From: Roseiarcus sp963751165
GTDB taxonomy: Bacteria; Pseudomonadota; Alphaproteobacteria; Rhizobiales; Beijerinckiaceae
NCBI GenBank assembly: GCA_963751165.1
Contig: CAVVTP010000023.1
Location: 66,329-130,328 of the forward strand
Length of the DNA: 64,000 nt
Reading direction: 5' to 3'
Of the stretch, positions 8,967-17,870 are shown piece after piece. The notes beneath the pieces are model-generated. The model was not told where the DNA came from. It did not search any database and saw only the letters and a list, made by a program, of their open reading frames with translations. Each line of letters starts with the position of its first letter. Within the stretch, counting starts at the first letter, position 1. A program made the translations under genes and the position numbers.

Positions 8967-9398
8967 ATGACAGTTGCGCGCATTCTGGCTGAGAAGGGGC
9001 GCGAAGTTTTCACCACCCAGCCGTATCGCAGCCTCAAGGAAGTGGTCGATCTGCTCGCCGCCAGAGGCGTGGGGGCGGTCGTCGTAGCCGACGTCTCAAT
9101 GAACGTTCTCGGCATCCTTTCCGAGCGCGACGTGGTGCGGGTGATCGCCCACCACGGCGCAAGGGTGCTCGACGATCCGGTGTCCCGACATATGACGCCG
9201 AAGGTGACGACGGTCGCCCGCGACACCACCATCGATCAGGCCATGGAGATCATGACGGAAGGCCGCTTCCGCCATCTGCCCGTGGTCGAAGACGGGCGCC
9301 TCATCGGCATTGTGTCGATCGGCGACGTGGTTAAGCGTCACGTCAGCGCCCTCGACAATGAGCGGCAGGCGCTGCGCGAATATATCACCGCGGCCTGA
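8967..9398 (+). CDS. CBS domain-containing protein
   Basis: This 143-residue protein consists of two CBS motifs. The first covers roughly residues 10-65 (VVDLLAARGVGAVVVAD... GILSERDVV) and the second 75-130 (MEIMTEGRFRHLPVVEDG... GIVSIGDVV). Tandem CBS pairs bind adenosine nucleotides and act as energy or ionic sensors, often controlling a partner enzyme. A GAGAGAGGG sequence sits a few bases upstream of the ATG at 8967, and the protein length matches the common stand-alone CBS family of Hyphomicrobiales. It converges on the patatin gene with a 13-base gap. Confidence 0.88.
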   Translation: MTVARILAEKGREVFTTQPYRSLKEVVDLLAARGVGAVVVADVSMNVLGILSERDVVRVIAHHGARVLDDPVSRHMTPKVTTVARDTTIDQAMEIMTEGRFRHLPVVEDGRLIGIVSIGDVVKRHVSALDNERQALREYITAA

Positions 9399-9411
9399 TC
9401 TGCGGCGGCGT

Positions 9412-10422
9412 TCACTCGCCGACGGATTCGATTTTCGGCGATTCCGCGGGCTGCGCGGTTTCGACGTGCTGCGCGATTTCGGCTGCGGCACGGCGGACGG
9501 TCTCGCGCCCGAGGGCGATCAGCTCGTCCGCGCGGTGAAATTCGAACATGCCAATTCTGCCGACCTTGAGCTGCACCAGCGCATCGGGTGGGTCGCCGGC
9601 GAGACGTGAGCGCATGATGCGGTCCTGGAGGATGTCGAAGGCATTGACCATGACGCTCATGAGCCCGGGCGGCGCGGCCTCGGGGTCCGCCGAGGAGCGC
9701 GGCCCGCTCCTCAACCAGCGCGCAATCAGGCCCGACCTGGTGGTCGGCTCGACGACGACGGACGGCGGCTCGAGCTTCCCGAACGGATCCTGAATGGCGG
9801 TGCCGCGGCCCACGATCTCGCTCGAGATGTTGAGCGCGATGACGCGTTCTGCGCCGAGCGCCCGGGCGACGCTGACCGGCACCGGATTGACGATCGCGCC
9901 GTCGAAAAGCCAGCGGCCCTCGATCCGAACGGGCTCGAAGACGCCCGGCAACGCGTAGGAGGCCCGGATGGCGTCGGCCAGGAGCCCGCGGCGCAGCCAG
10001 ATCTCGTGTCCGCCGCCGATTTCGGTTGCGACCCCGGCGAACCGGATCGGGAGATCCTCGATCAGGAGCCCGCCGAGCTCGCTCTCGAGCCTGGAGCGCA
10101 ACCGCTCGCCGCCGATGAGGCCGCCGCCCGCAAAGGAAAAATCGATGAAGCCGAACATCCGCCGCCGCGTGAGCGAACGAGCGAACGCCTCGAGCATGTC
10201 GAGCTTGCCGGCCGCGTAGCAGCCGCCCACCAGCGAGCCGATCGACGAACCGACGATCACATCGGGCCTGATGCCCAGCGTCTCGAGCTCCTGCAGCGCG
10301 CCGATATGCGCCCATCCGCGCGCGCCTCCGGCTCCCAGCACCAAGCCGATACGGGCCGCGCGACCGCGCATTCCAGGCAGCCCCGATTCAGAATCGCTCT
10401 TCCAATACGGAGCCCAGAACAT
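9412..10422 (-). CDS. Patatin-like phospholipase family protein (RssA type)
   Basis: The 336-residue protein carries the patatin Ser-Asp dyad: the oxyanion motif GAGGARGWAHIG near residue 31, the nucleophile elbow GSSIGS near 60, and DGAIVNPVP with the catalytic Asp near 180. This group (RssA/NTE-like) hydrolyses lysophospholipids or acylated molecules in the cytoplasm. Start is taken at 10422, with GGCGGCGAG upstream; a second ATG 17 codons in is possible. The C-terminal 50 residues contain alternating charged and glutamine-rich sequence and are probably disordered. Confidence 0.87.
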   Translation of the reverse strand: MFWAPYWKSDSESGLPGMRGRAARIGLVLGAGGARGWAHIGALQELETLGIRPDVIVGSSIGSLVGGCYAAGKLDMLEAFARSLTRRRMFGFIDFSFAGGGLIGGERLRSRLESELGGLLIEDLPIRFAGVATEIGGGHEIWLRRGLLADAIRASYALPGVFEPVRIEGRWLFDGAIVNPVPVSVARALGAERVIALNISSEIVGRGTAIQDPFGKLEPPSVVVEPTTRSGLIARWLRSGPRSSADPEAAPPGLMSVMVNAFDILQDRIMRSRLAGDPPDALVQLKVGRIGMFEFHRADELIALGRETVRRAAAEIAQHVETAQPAESPKIESVGE

Positions 10423-10733
10423 CTCGCCGCCTTTGACAGGTTCCCGCCGGCGTTCCCCTTCGACACTTAAAACTAGCGCGCGAAAGTTCGCCAGACAATT
10501 AACGCGCGAAAAGCCGTTTCAGCCTGCCGGCGGACGCCATTTCGTTGCGCAACGTTAATCGAAGGCCGGTCCGAGGGCCCAAGACCTCGCTCGGGCGCTC
10601 AACTCCTCCTGTCCGACAACACAGCACACGATCCTGCAGCGCCGACCTCCACCTTGCCGGGAAAAGCGGGAGCGACGACAGTCTGAGGCCGATCGATGCC
10701 CCGGGGGAGATTGCGTCGGAATGCGAGACTTGG
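10423..10733. other. Gap between patatin and DUF4337 genes, no gene recognised
   Basis: This 311-base stretch lies upstream of the patatin gene and downstream of the DUF4337 gene, both leftward. I found no protein-like frame and no structured RNA that I recognise. It presumably contains the patatin promoter and the DUF4337 terminator, though no strong stem with a T-run is visible. Confidence 0.4.
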
Positions 10734-11315
10734 CTAGCCGATGAACGGCAACCACGTCGGGCCAAAAAAACCCAAGGCAGCCAGAGCGGCGCCGATTGCG
10801 CCCAATCCGACGCTGAACCAGCCGAGGGCCGCGATCCCGGTGATGATCGCAGCTGAGGCCAGCACGATTGCGATCTGGATGAGACCGCTTCCAAGCTCGT
10901 AATGTCCCAGTCGCCGATTTGCCAATTCCCGCCGCTCGGCGGCCTGTTTGGCTCGTTCCTGGATCGCATCCAGGCTGTCTTCGGGCCTTTTTGGATCCTT
11001 TTCAAGCCGCGCGACCGTGGCCTTGAAATCCCCGATCCGCCTTTCGAACGCCTCCTGCGCCTTCGGGTCATTGATGGCGGTCTTCTGGGCGTCGAGCATG
11101 GACGAAGCCGTTTCGACAACGGTCGACCGGATCCTCTTGGCCTGGTAAAAATTATACAGATCGGAGGCCTCTATGTTTTTTTCGGTCGACAGGTGCTGAG
11201 CGTCTTTTGCACCAGCTTCGGCGAGCGCCAACAATAGAGCGAGAACGGCAATAAGTAGGGCGATTTTTTGATCTTTTTCTTTGGCCTCGACTGCCAATTC
11301 GGTGGCTTCAGACAT
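10734..11315 (-). CDS. DUF4337 family membrane protein
   Basis: This 193-residue protein matches the layout of DUF4337: a charged N-terminus, a transmembrane helix at about residues 18-36 (IALLIAVLALLLALAEAG), a long soluble charged alpha-helical segment (about 40-130) with likely coiled coil, and two adjacent C-terminal helices (about 143-160 and 165-185). The function of the family is unknown. Two ATGs are six bases apart; the second, at 11315, is better spaced from AAGAGGA. It is followed by no operon partner. Confidence 0.75.
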   Translation of the reverse strand: MSEATELAVEAKEKDQKIALLIAVLALLLALAEAGAKDAQHLSTEKNIEASDLYNFYQAKRIRSTVVETASSMLDAQKTAINDPKAQEAFERRIGDFKATVARLEKDPKRPEDSLDAIQERAKQAAERRELANRRLGHYELGSGLIQIAIVLASAAIITGIAALGWFSVGLGAIGAALAALGFFGPTWLPFIG

Positions 11316-11562
11316 TGACATTCCTCTTGTTGACGCGGCTCGGGTTGCGCCGCCGGCTCAGGCTGCATGGGCCTGGGGCAGATTGCTTTCACTTTATCGG
11401 CAAATGGAGGCTATGGCGCCGACGAAACCGCGGGCTCGCGCCCAGAGCGCCGCGGCGACACGCTGCTCGCGATATTCTTGCCTTTACGAACTCGCCGGTC
11501 GGTGACGAAGACGCGAAAAAACGGGCGTTCTCGGGCGAAAAACGCGGCCTTTCCGCCTACGT

Positions 11563-12864
11563 CTAAACCTCGACCGTCGCGAGTCCCGCGCGCGCGGCTT
11601 TCGCCCCGATCGACTTCGTGGGCCTCTCGTCGATCGAGGCGTGGAACCTGCGAATGCGCGGCGCGATCTCCTTGCGAAAGCGCGAGCCGTTGAACACGCC
11701 GTAGTGGCCGACCTCGATCTGGAGATAATGCAGTTTTTTCGCCGCCGGGATGTTCGCGCAAAGCTCCTGCGCCGCAAAGGTCTGGCCAACTCCGGAAATA
11801 TCGTCGTTTTCGCCTTCGACGGTCATAAGGCCGCAGTTGCGGATGGCACTGAGATCGACCCGCTGATCCCGGTGCATCATCTCGCCTTTCGGCAGCGCGT
11901 GGCGGATGAACACCGTTTCAACCGTCTGCATGTAATAGGCGGCGTCGAGGTCCATCACCGCGAGATATTCGTCATAAAAGTCGCGATGTTTCTCGGCCAA
12001 GTCGCCGTCTCCCCTGACCAGATGGTTGAACATCTCGAAATGGGCATTGACATGGCGATCGATATTCATGGCCATGAACCCGGAAAGCTGCAGGAACCCC
12101 GGATAGACCTCGCGACCGAAACCCGGATAGGGGAACGGGACCGTGTGAAGGCAGTTGCGACGGAACCATTCCACGCCACGCCGCTCCGCGAGCTTGTTGA
12201 CATCGGTCGGACTGCGCCGCGTGTCGATCGGACCGCCCATGAGCGTCATGCTGGCTGGCGCGTTGGCGTCGCCGTTCGCCTCCATCACCGCCACCGCGGC
12301 GAGCAAGGGCACGGACGGCTGGCAGACCCCAATGGTATGGACGCCCGGCCCGAGGTGATCGAGCATGGCGCGCAGATAGTCGATGTAATCGTCGAGGTCG
12401 AACGTTCCGACCGCGAGCGGAACCATGCGCGCGTCCGCCCAATCAGTGATGTAGACGTCGCAATAGGGCAGGAACGCTTCGACCGTGCCTCGCAGCAAGG
12501 TCGAGTAGTGGCCCGACATCGGAGCGACGATCAGCAGCTTCGGCTGCTCGTGTCCGCCTGGAAAATCAGGCCGGACGAAGCGCAGGAGATTGCAGTAAGG
12601 CCGGCTCCAGACGACGTCCTCGAGGACCGGATAGACTTGGCCGTCGACCTTGATCTCGTCGAGTCCAAAAGTCGGCTTGCCGTACCGGCGCGTCATACGC
12701 TCGAAGAGTTCGGCCGCGGCGGAAATGTTCCTGCCGAGCGGCGTGTTCGAGAGCGGATTCCAGGGATTGCGGAAGACGAAATGGGCGGCGTCCGACAGCG
12801 CGCGGGCGGGGGCGAGCGACGCATGCGCCAGTTCGTAGAAATGATAGGGGTAACTTCTGAACAT
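11563..12864 (-). CDS. phaZ: Intracellular polyhydroxyalkanoate depolymerase
   Basis: The 433-residue protein resembles the intracellular short-chain PHB depolymerases of Rhizobium and relatives. It starts with the characteristic YHFYELAHASLAPARALSDAA and PLSNTPLGR segments, and contains a lipase-box-like GVCQPS with cysteine as nucleophile in place of serine, usual for this family. It releases hydroxybutyrate from stored PHB granules. Start at 12864 fits family alignment better than upstream codons. The gene's promoter region is compromised: an ISAs1 insertion sits 81 bases upstream of the start codon, so expression may be altered. Confidence 0.9.
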   Translation of the reverse strand: MFRSYPYHFYELAHASLAPARALSDAAHFVFRNPWNPLSNTPLGRNISAAAELFERMTRRYGKPTFGLDEIKVDGQVYPVLEDVVWSRPYCNLLRFVRPDFPGGHEQPKLLIVAPMSGHYSTLLRGTVEAFLPYCDVYITDWADARMVPLAVGTFDLDDYIDYLRAMLDHLGPGVHTIGVCQPSVPLLAAVAVMEANGDANAPASMTLMGGPIDTRRSPTDVNKLAERRGVEWFRRNCLHTVPFPYPGFGREVYPGFLQLSGFMAMNIDRHVNAHFEMFNHLVRGDGDLAEKHRDFYDEYLAVMDLDAAYYMQTVETVFIRHALPKGEMMHRDQRVDLSAIRNCGLMTVEGENDDISGVGQTFAAQELCANIPAAKKLHYLQIEVGHYGVFNGSRFRKEIAPRIRRFHASIDERPTKSIGAKAARAGLATVEV

Positions 12865-12935
12865 CCCGTTCTTCCGAACAACCAACCACCCCAACTGTAA
12901 ACTATTCCAGGGGCGGAGATTATTCAATTGCGCTT

Positions 12936-12945
12936 AAAGTCGCAT
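12936..12945. repeat. Left target-site duplication of the ISAs1 element
   Basis: The 10-base sequence AAAGTCGCAT directly borders the left end of the insertion element and is repeated exactly at 14290-14299 on the other side. Ten-base duplications fit the ISAs1 family. Perfect identity suggests a fairly recent insertion. Confidence 0.85.
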
Positions 12946-14289
12946 CAGGGCTCCGAACTCGGGTTAACGGGATTTACGGATTGTGGAATAGCTAAATCTA
13001 TGGGGGCTCTCGATTCGGAGTCTGCCTGATGGACACCTGGCCCTACGCCGCGGCCGCCGAACCCTCGGGGTTGCGGCTTTTGCTCGACCACTTTTCCCGG
13101 ATCGAGGACAAGCGCAGTCCGGAAAGCGTGGCGCACAAGCTGGACGAGGTTCTGCTGGTGTGCGTATGCGCCACCATCGCCGAGTGCGACAGTTTCGACG
13201 CCATCTCGGAATGGGGCGACGCCCATCTCGCGTTCCTGCGCCGCTTCCTGCCCTTTGCCTGGGGGGTTCCGTCCGGGCGCTGGCTCAACATCATGATGAA
13301 CCGGATCGATCCGGAACTGTTCGCCGCCTGCTTCATGGATTGGGTTCGCGCCTGCTGGCCCGGGCCGCTCGACGCGATCGCCATCGACGGCAAGACCGTG
13401 CGGCGCAGCCACGATCGCGCCAGGGGGCGGGCCGCGCTGCATCTCGTTTCCGCCTTCGCCACGGGCAGCCGTCTGGTTCTCGGGCAGGAGGCGGTCGACG
13501 ACAAAAGCAACGAGACGACGGCGATCCCCGTGCTGCTCGAGAAGCTCGCGGCCGGCCGCAGCCTCGAAGGCGCCGTGGTCACCATCGACGCCATCGCCTG
13601 CAATCCTCAGATCGCCCAATCGATCCGCGCTGTGGGAGCCGACTATCTGCTCGCCGTCAAAGGCAATCAGCCGACCCTGCAGGCGGATGTCGAGGCCGCC
13701 TTCGAGGCGGCCGACAAAGGGCAGGTCGAGATCGACGTCGATCTCGACAAGGGCCACGGCCGCATAGAAACCCGCGCCGTCTCGGTCTTGCGCCAGGTCG
13801 ACTGGCTCGACGGCGACCGGCGCTTTCCCGGCGAGGTTCGATTTCCCGAGGCGCGCGCCATCGTCAGGGTCGAAGCGCGGACTGAGCTCAAGGATCGCTC
13901 CCGGTTCGACGTGCGCTACTTCATCACCTCCAGCACGCGTTCCGCGACCGCGCTCGGACAGATCATCCGCGGCCACTGGGGCATCGAGAACAGGGTGCAC
14001 TGGACGCTCGACGTGACCTTCCAGGAGGACCTGTCGCGGGTGCGAAAGGGTTACGGCGCGCAAAACATGGCGCTCGTCCGCAAGTTCGCCATCAACAGGC
14101 TGCGCAACGCCACAAACCTTAGCCACCCGCCGAACCTTCCCATCAAGCCCTGCCGGCGGCCAACCAAGCCGCCCCGACCAAAGAGCCTCAAGCTCCGGCG
14201 TAAAATCGCGAGCTGGGACGTCGAAAGGCTCGCCGCCATCCTGATGGGCAAGGCTGGTTAAGGCGAATTAACCCGGATTCGGAGCCCTG
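12946..14289 (+). mobile_element. Intact ISAs1-family insertion sequence, 1344 bp
   Basis: The element is bounded by 22-base terminal inverted repeats at 12946-12967 and 14268-14289, which agree at 20 of 22 positions (they differ at two adjacent bases). It is flanked by identical 10-base direct repeats and encodes one full-length transposase. Ends, target duplication and intact reading frame together argue for a complete and potentially active copy. It landed between phaZ and its original upstream sequence. Confidence 0.9.
13029..14261 (+). CDS. ISAs1 family transposase
   Basis: The 410-residue DDE transposase begins with an N-terminal domain typical of DDE_Tnp_1-associated proteins (LLDHFSRIEDKRSPESVAHKL). 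The catalytic residues can be placed at AIDGKTVRRS (Asp, near residue 118), VTIDAIAC (Asp, near 184) and GHWGIENRVHWTLDV (Glu, near 322). The length and a C-terminal segment rich in Pro, Lys and Arg before a final ERLAAILMG are consistent with a complete protein. No internal stops or frame changes are visible, so it should be functional. Confidence 0.93.
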   Translation: MDTWPYAAAAEPSGLRLLLDHFSRIEDKRSPESVAHKLDEVLLVCVCATIAECDSFDAISEWGDAHLAFLRRFLPFAWGVPSGRWLNIMMNRIDPELFAACFMDWVRACWPGPLDAIAIDGKTVRRSHDRARGRAALHLVSAFATGSRLVLGQEAVDDKSNETTAIPVLLEKLAAGRSLEGAVVTIDAIACNPQIAQSIRAVGADYLLAVKGNQPTLQADVEAAFEAADKGQVEIDVDLDKGHGRIETRAVSVLRQVDWLDGDRRFPGEVRFPEARAIVRVEARTELKDRSRFDVRYFITSSTRSATALGQIIRGHWGIENRVHWTLDVTFQEDLSRVRKGYGAQNMALVRKFAINRLRNATNLSHPPNLPIKPCRRPTKPPRPKSLKLRRKIASWDVERLAAILMGKAG

Positions 14290-14299
14290 AAAGTCGCAT
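14290..14299. repeat. Right target-site duplication of the ISAs1 element
   Basis: AAAGTCGCAT, identical to the copy at 12936-12945, immediately follows the right inverted repeat. With the left copy it defines the insertion boundaries. The remaining 270 bases to the glutaredoxin gene hold no recognisable gene and would have been the original phaZ upstream region. Confidence 0.85.
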
Positions 14300-14569
14300 C
14301 GGACCCGTTACGCCAGTCGCTGCGACCCAGGTCAGCCGAGACCCGTCTGGAAAAACTTGTAAACGTCCCTCCCTTAGCTTGCCCTGAAACTCCGCCTCGT
14401 TGAGACCGCGCGCAACCCGCAAGACTAGACAACCGTCCCCGGCGCCGTTGCCTCCAATTCGCGCGAGGAAACCGCGCCGAAGGACGGCAAGGCCCGAAGA
14501 CTAGCTTGCCGCCGACAATTCCACGATCCAGAGCCGCCCCCCAGGGGGACCGCGCCCCCGCGATAGAGG

Positions 14570-14911
14570 TTAGACCTGGGCTTGGCTCTTCAGCGACACG
14601 CCGGCCTCAGTCAGCATCGCGGCCAGTTCGCCCGACTGGAACATCTCGCGCGTGATGTCGCAACCTCCGACGAACTCGCCCTTGACGTAGAGCTGGGGAA
14701 TGGTCGGCCAGTTGGCGAACTCCTTAACTCCGCGACGGATTTCGTCGTCCTCAAGCACATTGACGCCATGGATCGACGCGCCGAGGTAGTCGAGAATCTG
14801 CACTACCTGTCCCGAAAACCCGCATTGTGGGAATTGAGGCGTTCCTTTCATGAAGAGAACAACCGGGTGTTCCGAGATCAGCTTCTCGATCCGTTCGCGT
14901 GCGTTCGACAT
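14570..14911 (-). CDS. grxD: Monothiol glutaredoxin, Grx4 family
   Basis: This 113-residue protein contains the monothiol active site CGFS in the segment PQFPQCGFSGQVVQIL, preceded by VVLFMKGTP, and later the TIPQLYVKGEFVGGCDI glutathione-binding region. CGFS glutaredoxins bind a 2Fe-2S cluster with glutathione, carry clusters to target proteins and take part in iron regulation, usually with BolA. Size and spacing are normal for the family. No bolA gene is adjacent in this window. The neighbouring gene downstream is moaA, which itself needs Fe-S clusters, but no operon link is evident. Confidence 0.93.
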   Translation of the reverse strand: MSNARERIEKLISEHPVVLFMKGTPQFPQCGFSGQVVQILDYLGASIHGVNVLEDDEIRRGVKEFANWPTIPQLYVKGEFVGGCDITREMFQSGELAAMLTEAGVSLKSQAQV

Positions 14912-15014
14912 GGCGTTGGTTCCTTTTCGGAGCGGAAGTCAAGGTCCCGCCCTTCAACGTCTAAGATATAGAGAGTGAAGGCGAGCAGCGCCAGCGGGTT
15001 GAACCAGCAATACC

Positions 15015-16031
15015 TCAACCGCCGGTCGCGCTCATATGGCGCCGGACCGCCGGCTTGGCGTCGCGCGCGATGACGAAATCGTGGCCCTTTGGTTTGCGCG
15101 CGATCGCGGCCCGGATCGAAGCAATCAACGGCTCATCCGACGCGGAGCGGCGCAGCGGCTCGCGCAGGTCCGCAGCGTCCTCCTGGCCGAGGCACATGTA
15201 GAGGGTGCCGGTGCAAGTGACTCGAACACGGTTGCAGCTCTCGCAGAAATTGTGAGTGAGCGGCGTGATGAAGCCGATCCGCCCGCCAGTCTCCTTGACG
15301 TCGAAATAGCGCGCCGGGCCGCCAGTGGCGTAGGTCGAGGCGATCAACGTCAGCGAGCGTTCGAGGTCCGCGCGAAGTTAAGTCAACGGCATGAACTGGT
15401 CTGCCCGGTCACGCTCCATGGCGCCGAGCGGCATCACCTCGATGAAGGTCATGTCGAAGCCGCGCCCATGCGCCCAATTCACCAGCGAGCGCGCTTCCGC
15501 ATCGTTGAAACCTTTCAGGGCGACCGCATTGATCTTGATCTTGAGGCCCGCCTCGACTGCGGCGTCAATGCCCTTGAGCACCGTCTCGAGATCGCCCCAG
15601 CGGGTGACTGCCCGGAACTTTTCGGGATCCAGCGTGTCGAGCGAGACGTTGATTCGCCGGACGCCGCAATCGGCGAGTTCCGCGGCGAATTTCGCAAGCT
15701 GCGAGCCGTTGGTCGTGACGGTAACCTCATCGAGGGCCCCGCTCTCGAGGTGTCGCTTCAACCCGCGGAACAGCGACATCACATTACGCCGGACCAGCGG
15801 CTCCCCCCCGGTGATGCGGATCTTGCGCGCGCCGAGGCCAACAAACGCCGAGCACAACCGATCCAGCTCCTCGAGCGACAGCACGTCGCGCTTGGGCAGG
15901 AAATTCATGTCCTCGGACATACAGTAGACGCAGCGAAAGTCGCATCGATCGGTTACCGAGACCCGCACATAAGCGATCTGGCGACCGAAAGGATCGATGA
16001 GCGGAGACGCTCGCTCGAAGGGGGCGTTCAT
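15015..16031 (-). pseudogene. moaA: GTP 3',8-cyclase MoaA, interrupted by an in-frame stop
   Basis: This radical SAM enzyme makes the first intermediate of molybdenum cofactor from GTP. The first 217 residues include the SAM cluster motif CDFRCVYC (Cys30, 34, 37) and GGEPLVRR. A TAA codon at 15378-15380 then stops translation. Reading continues in the same frame with LRADLERSLTL, TGGPARYFDV, and the C-terminal cluster CESCNRVRVTCTGTLYMC, ending normally. Only the one nonsense codon separates an otherwise complete 338-residue protein. The first part alone lacks the GTP-binding cluster and should be inactive. A single-base substitution, real or a sequencing error, is the simplest cause. Start at 16031 gives MNAPFERASPLIDPFGR. 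Confidence 0.85.
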
Positions 16032-16103
16032 CCGCAGAACATAGGGGCGGAACTGCCCGAAGGGAAGGCGCCCGCAGCCTAGACGGGCGGGCATGGAAGC
16101 GGT

Positions 16104-16655
16104 TCAGCGGGTGACGATGACTCGGGCGCCGACACGGGCGCGGCTGTAGAGATCGACGACGTCGTCGTTGGTCATCCGGATGCAGCCGGACGACACCGCC
16201 TGACCGATCGTGTCGGGCTCGTTGGAGCCGTGGATGCGATAGAGCGTGCCGGCCAGGTACATTGCGCGCGCGCCCAGGGGATTGTCGATGCCGCCCTCCA
16301 TGTGGCGCGGCAGGTCGGGACGGCGCCTCAGCATTTGCGCCGGCGGAGTCCAATCCGGCCATTCGCGCTTGTAAGCGATATGGGTTACTCCCGCCCAGGT
16401 GAAGCCTGGACGGCCGACGCCAACCCCGTACACCAGCGCCTGGTGATCAGGCAGAACGTAATAGAGCCGGCGCTCGCCAGTGCGGATGATGATCGTGCCC
16501 GGCCTCTCCCTGCCGTCGAACTCCACTGTTTCCCGCGGAATCGGCGATGCGACCGGCTGCAACTGGGAGTCCAACAAGTTTGCGGAAGCAGGAACCGCCC
16601 CGGCGCTCAAAAACAAGCCCGCAAGTGCGGCTGCCAAAACGAACGAACGATGCAT
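16104..16655 (-). CDS. L,D-transpeptidase (YkuD domain), exported
   Basis: The 183-residue protein has a signal peptide (about residues 1-25, hydrophobic core LAAALAGLFLSAGAVPASA) and a YkuD catalytic domain. The active site is recognisable as YRIHGSNEPDTIG followed by SSGCIRMTNDDV, with His and Cys in the usual HGxx...SxGCxR arrangement. Such enzymes form 3-3 cross-links in peptidoglycan or attach lipoproteins in the periplasm. It is separated from moaA by about 70 bases on the same strand. Confidence 0.9.
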   Translation of the reverse strand: MHRSFVLAAALAGLFLSAGAVPASANLLDSQLQPVASPIPRETVEFDGRERPGTIIIRTGERRLYYVLPDHQALVYGVGVGRPGFTWAGVTHIAYKREWPDWTPPAQMLRRRPDLPRHMEGGIDNPLGARAMYLAGTLYRIHGSNEPDTIGQAVSSGCIRMTNDDVVDLYSRARVGARVIVTR

Positions 16656-17082
16656 AAAGTCCCCCTGGAACGATTTGACGAAGCACGCGATGAACGCTGT
16701 CAGCGACAGGCTGTTCCGGCTTTACATGCCCGACCTTAAATTATGGCAAGAGGGCGCCACGATGCAATACGGCCGACCATTAGGCTCGCCAAGAATCTGC
16801 CATTTCGGTTAAATCAGCGCCAACGCCTTCGGTGAAAATCGACGCGACGCCCGGCAGGAACGGCGAAGCCGAGAGGCGGTCGGACCGGCCAGGTCCTCTT
16901 GTGTCGACCCTCCGCGTGGGTCGTAGCGTGCTCCGGGAGGCAAGGACGAGCATGCCGTCATCCCCTGCGCCGCCGACGGACGGCGGGTTGAATTCACTCG
17001 CAGGACTGGCTCGGGCGCCTGCAACTCGTGGCCGAGTTCATGTTGTCCCCGGCCCCCGTACGCGAACAGAAGGAGCGGCGCG
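16656..17082. other. Intergenic region upstream of a decayed SIS gene
   Basis: These 427 bases lie between the divergent L,D-transpeptidase gene and the SIS-domain pseudogene. I see no gene. Because the pseudogene is damaged, part of this stretch could be further decayed coding sequence, such as a regulator, but nothing recognisable survives. AAGGAG at 17069-17076 is the former ribosome-binding site of the pseudogene. Confidence 0.4.
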
Positions 17083-17812
17083 ATGAGCCTCATGGCGACG
17101 GAAATCGCCGAGACCGGCGCGGCGATCTGCACGCAACTTGTCGCTAACGCGGACGCCAGCGAAGCTCTCGCAGCGGAGCCTCCGCGTGGCGGCCCCGTCC
17201 TTTGCCGCCGAAGAGCGATCGGTGGCGGCCACCAAGTCGATGATCGCTTCGCTCGTCGCTGGCCTCTCGCTTGCGGGGCGCCGGAGCGAAGACGCCGAAC
17301 TGGTTGCCGCGCTCGACCGCCTGCCAGCGATTCTCGAAGCCTCGCGCGACGCGCCTCCAGACGAGGTCGTCGAGACGCTGGGGAAGGCCGGTTCGCTCTA
17401 CGTGATCCGGGCGCGGCGCCACCTTCGCCGTCGCCGCTGAGGCCGCGCTCAAGCTGAAGGAGACCTCGGCGATCCATGCCGAGGCGTTCTCGTCGGCCGA
17501 AGTCCTGCATGGGCCGGCCGGCGTCATCTCGAGGGCTTTCCGATTCTCTGTTTCGCGCCCGCTGACGCGGCGCGCGACAGCTTCTTCGAGGCAGTCGAAC
17601 GCCTGGAGTCGTTCGGCGCCGCGCCGCTCATGGTCGACCTCGTTCCTCACCCGCGCTGGCGGACGCTTCTCGCGCCGGACGGCAGCCATGCGCTAACGAC
17701 GCCCGTCGCCGCGCTGCATGCCTTTTATCGCTTGGCCGAGGTGGTCGCACGCCGCCGCGGCCGCGATCCCGACCAGCCGCCGCATCTGATGAAGGTCACG
17801 CGGACGGTGTGA
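17083..17812 (+). pseudogene. SIS-domain glucosamine-6-phosphate deaminase-like pseudogene
   Basis: Pieces of an AgaS/NagB-II-type protein (double SIS domain, glutamine-independent) are found in successive frames. MATEIAETGAAI is the N-terminus. After an apparent internal deletion come SVAATKSMIASLVAGL, then GATFAVAAEAALKLKETSAIHAEAFSS, then GFPILCFAPAD, and finally AALHAFYRLAEVVARRRGRDPDQPPHLMKVTRTV with a normal stop. At least three frame changes and loss of much of the first SIS domain make it non-functional. An extra C near 17410 and a missing base near 17533 explain two of the shifts. The intact form would isomerise and deaminate aminosugar phosphates. Confidence 0.8.
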
Positions 17813-17870
17813 CGTTCCGCCGTTGCGCGACGGCGCGCAAATCGCCCCAAGGCGGAAACTTCCTTTTTCC

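Noticed and set aside
12945..14126. Minus-strand open frame of about 393 codons within the insertion element
   Set aside because: Antisense to the intact ISAs1 transposase; compositional shadow only.
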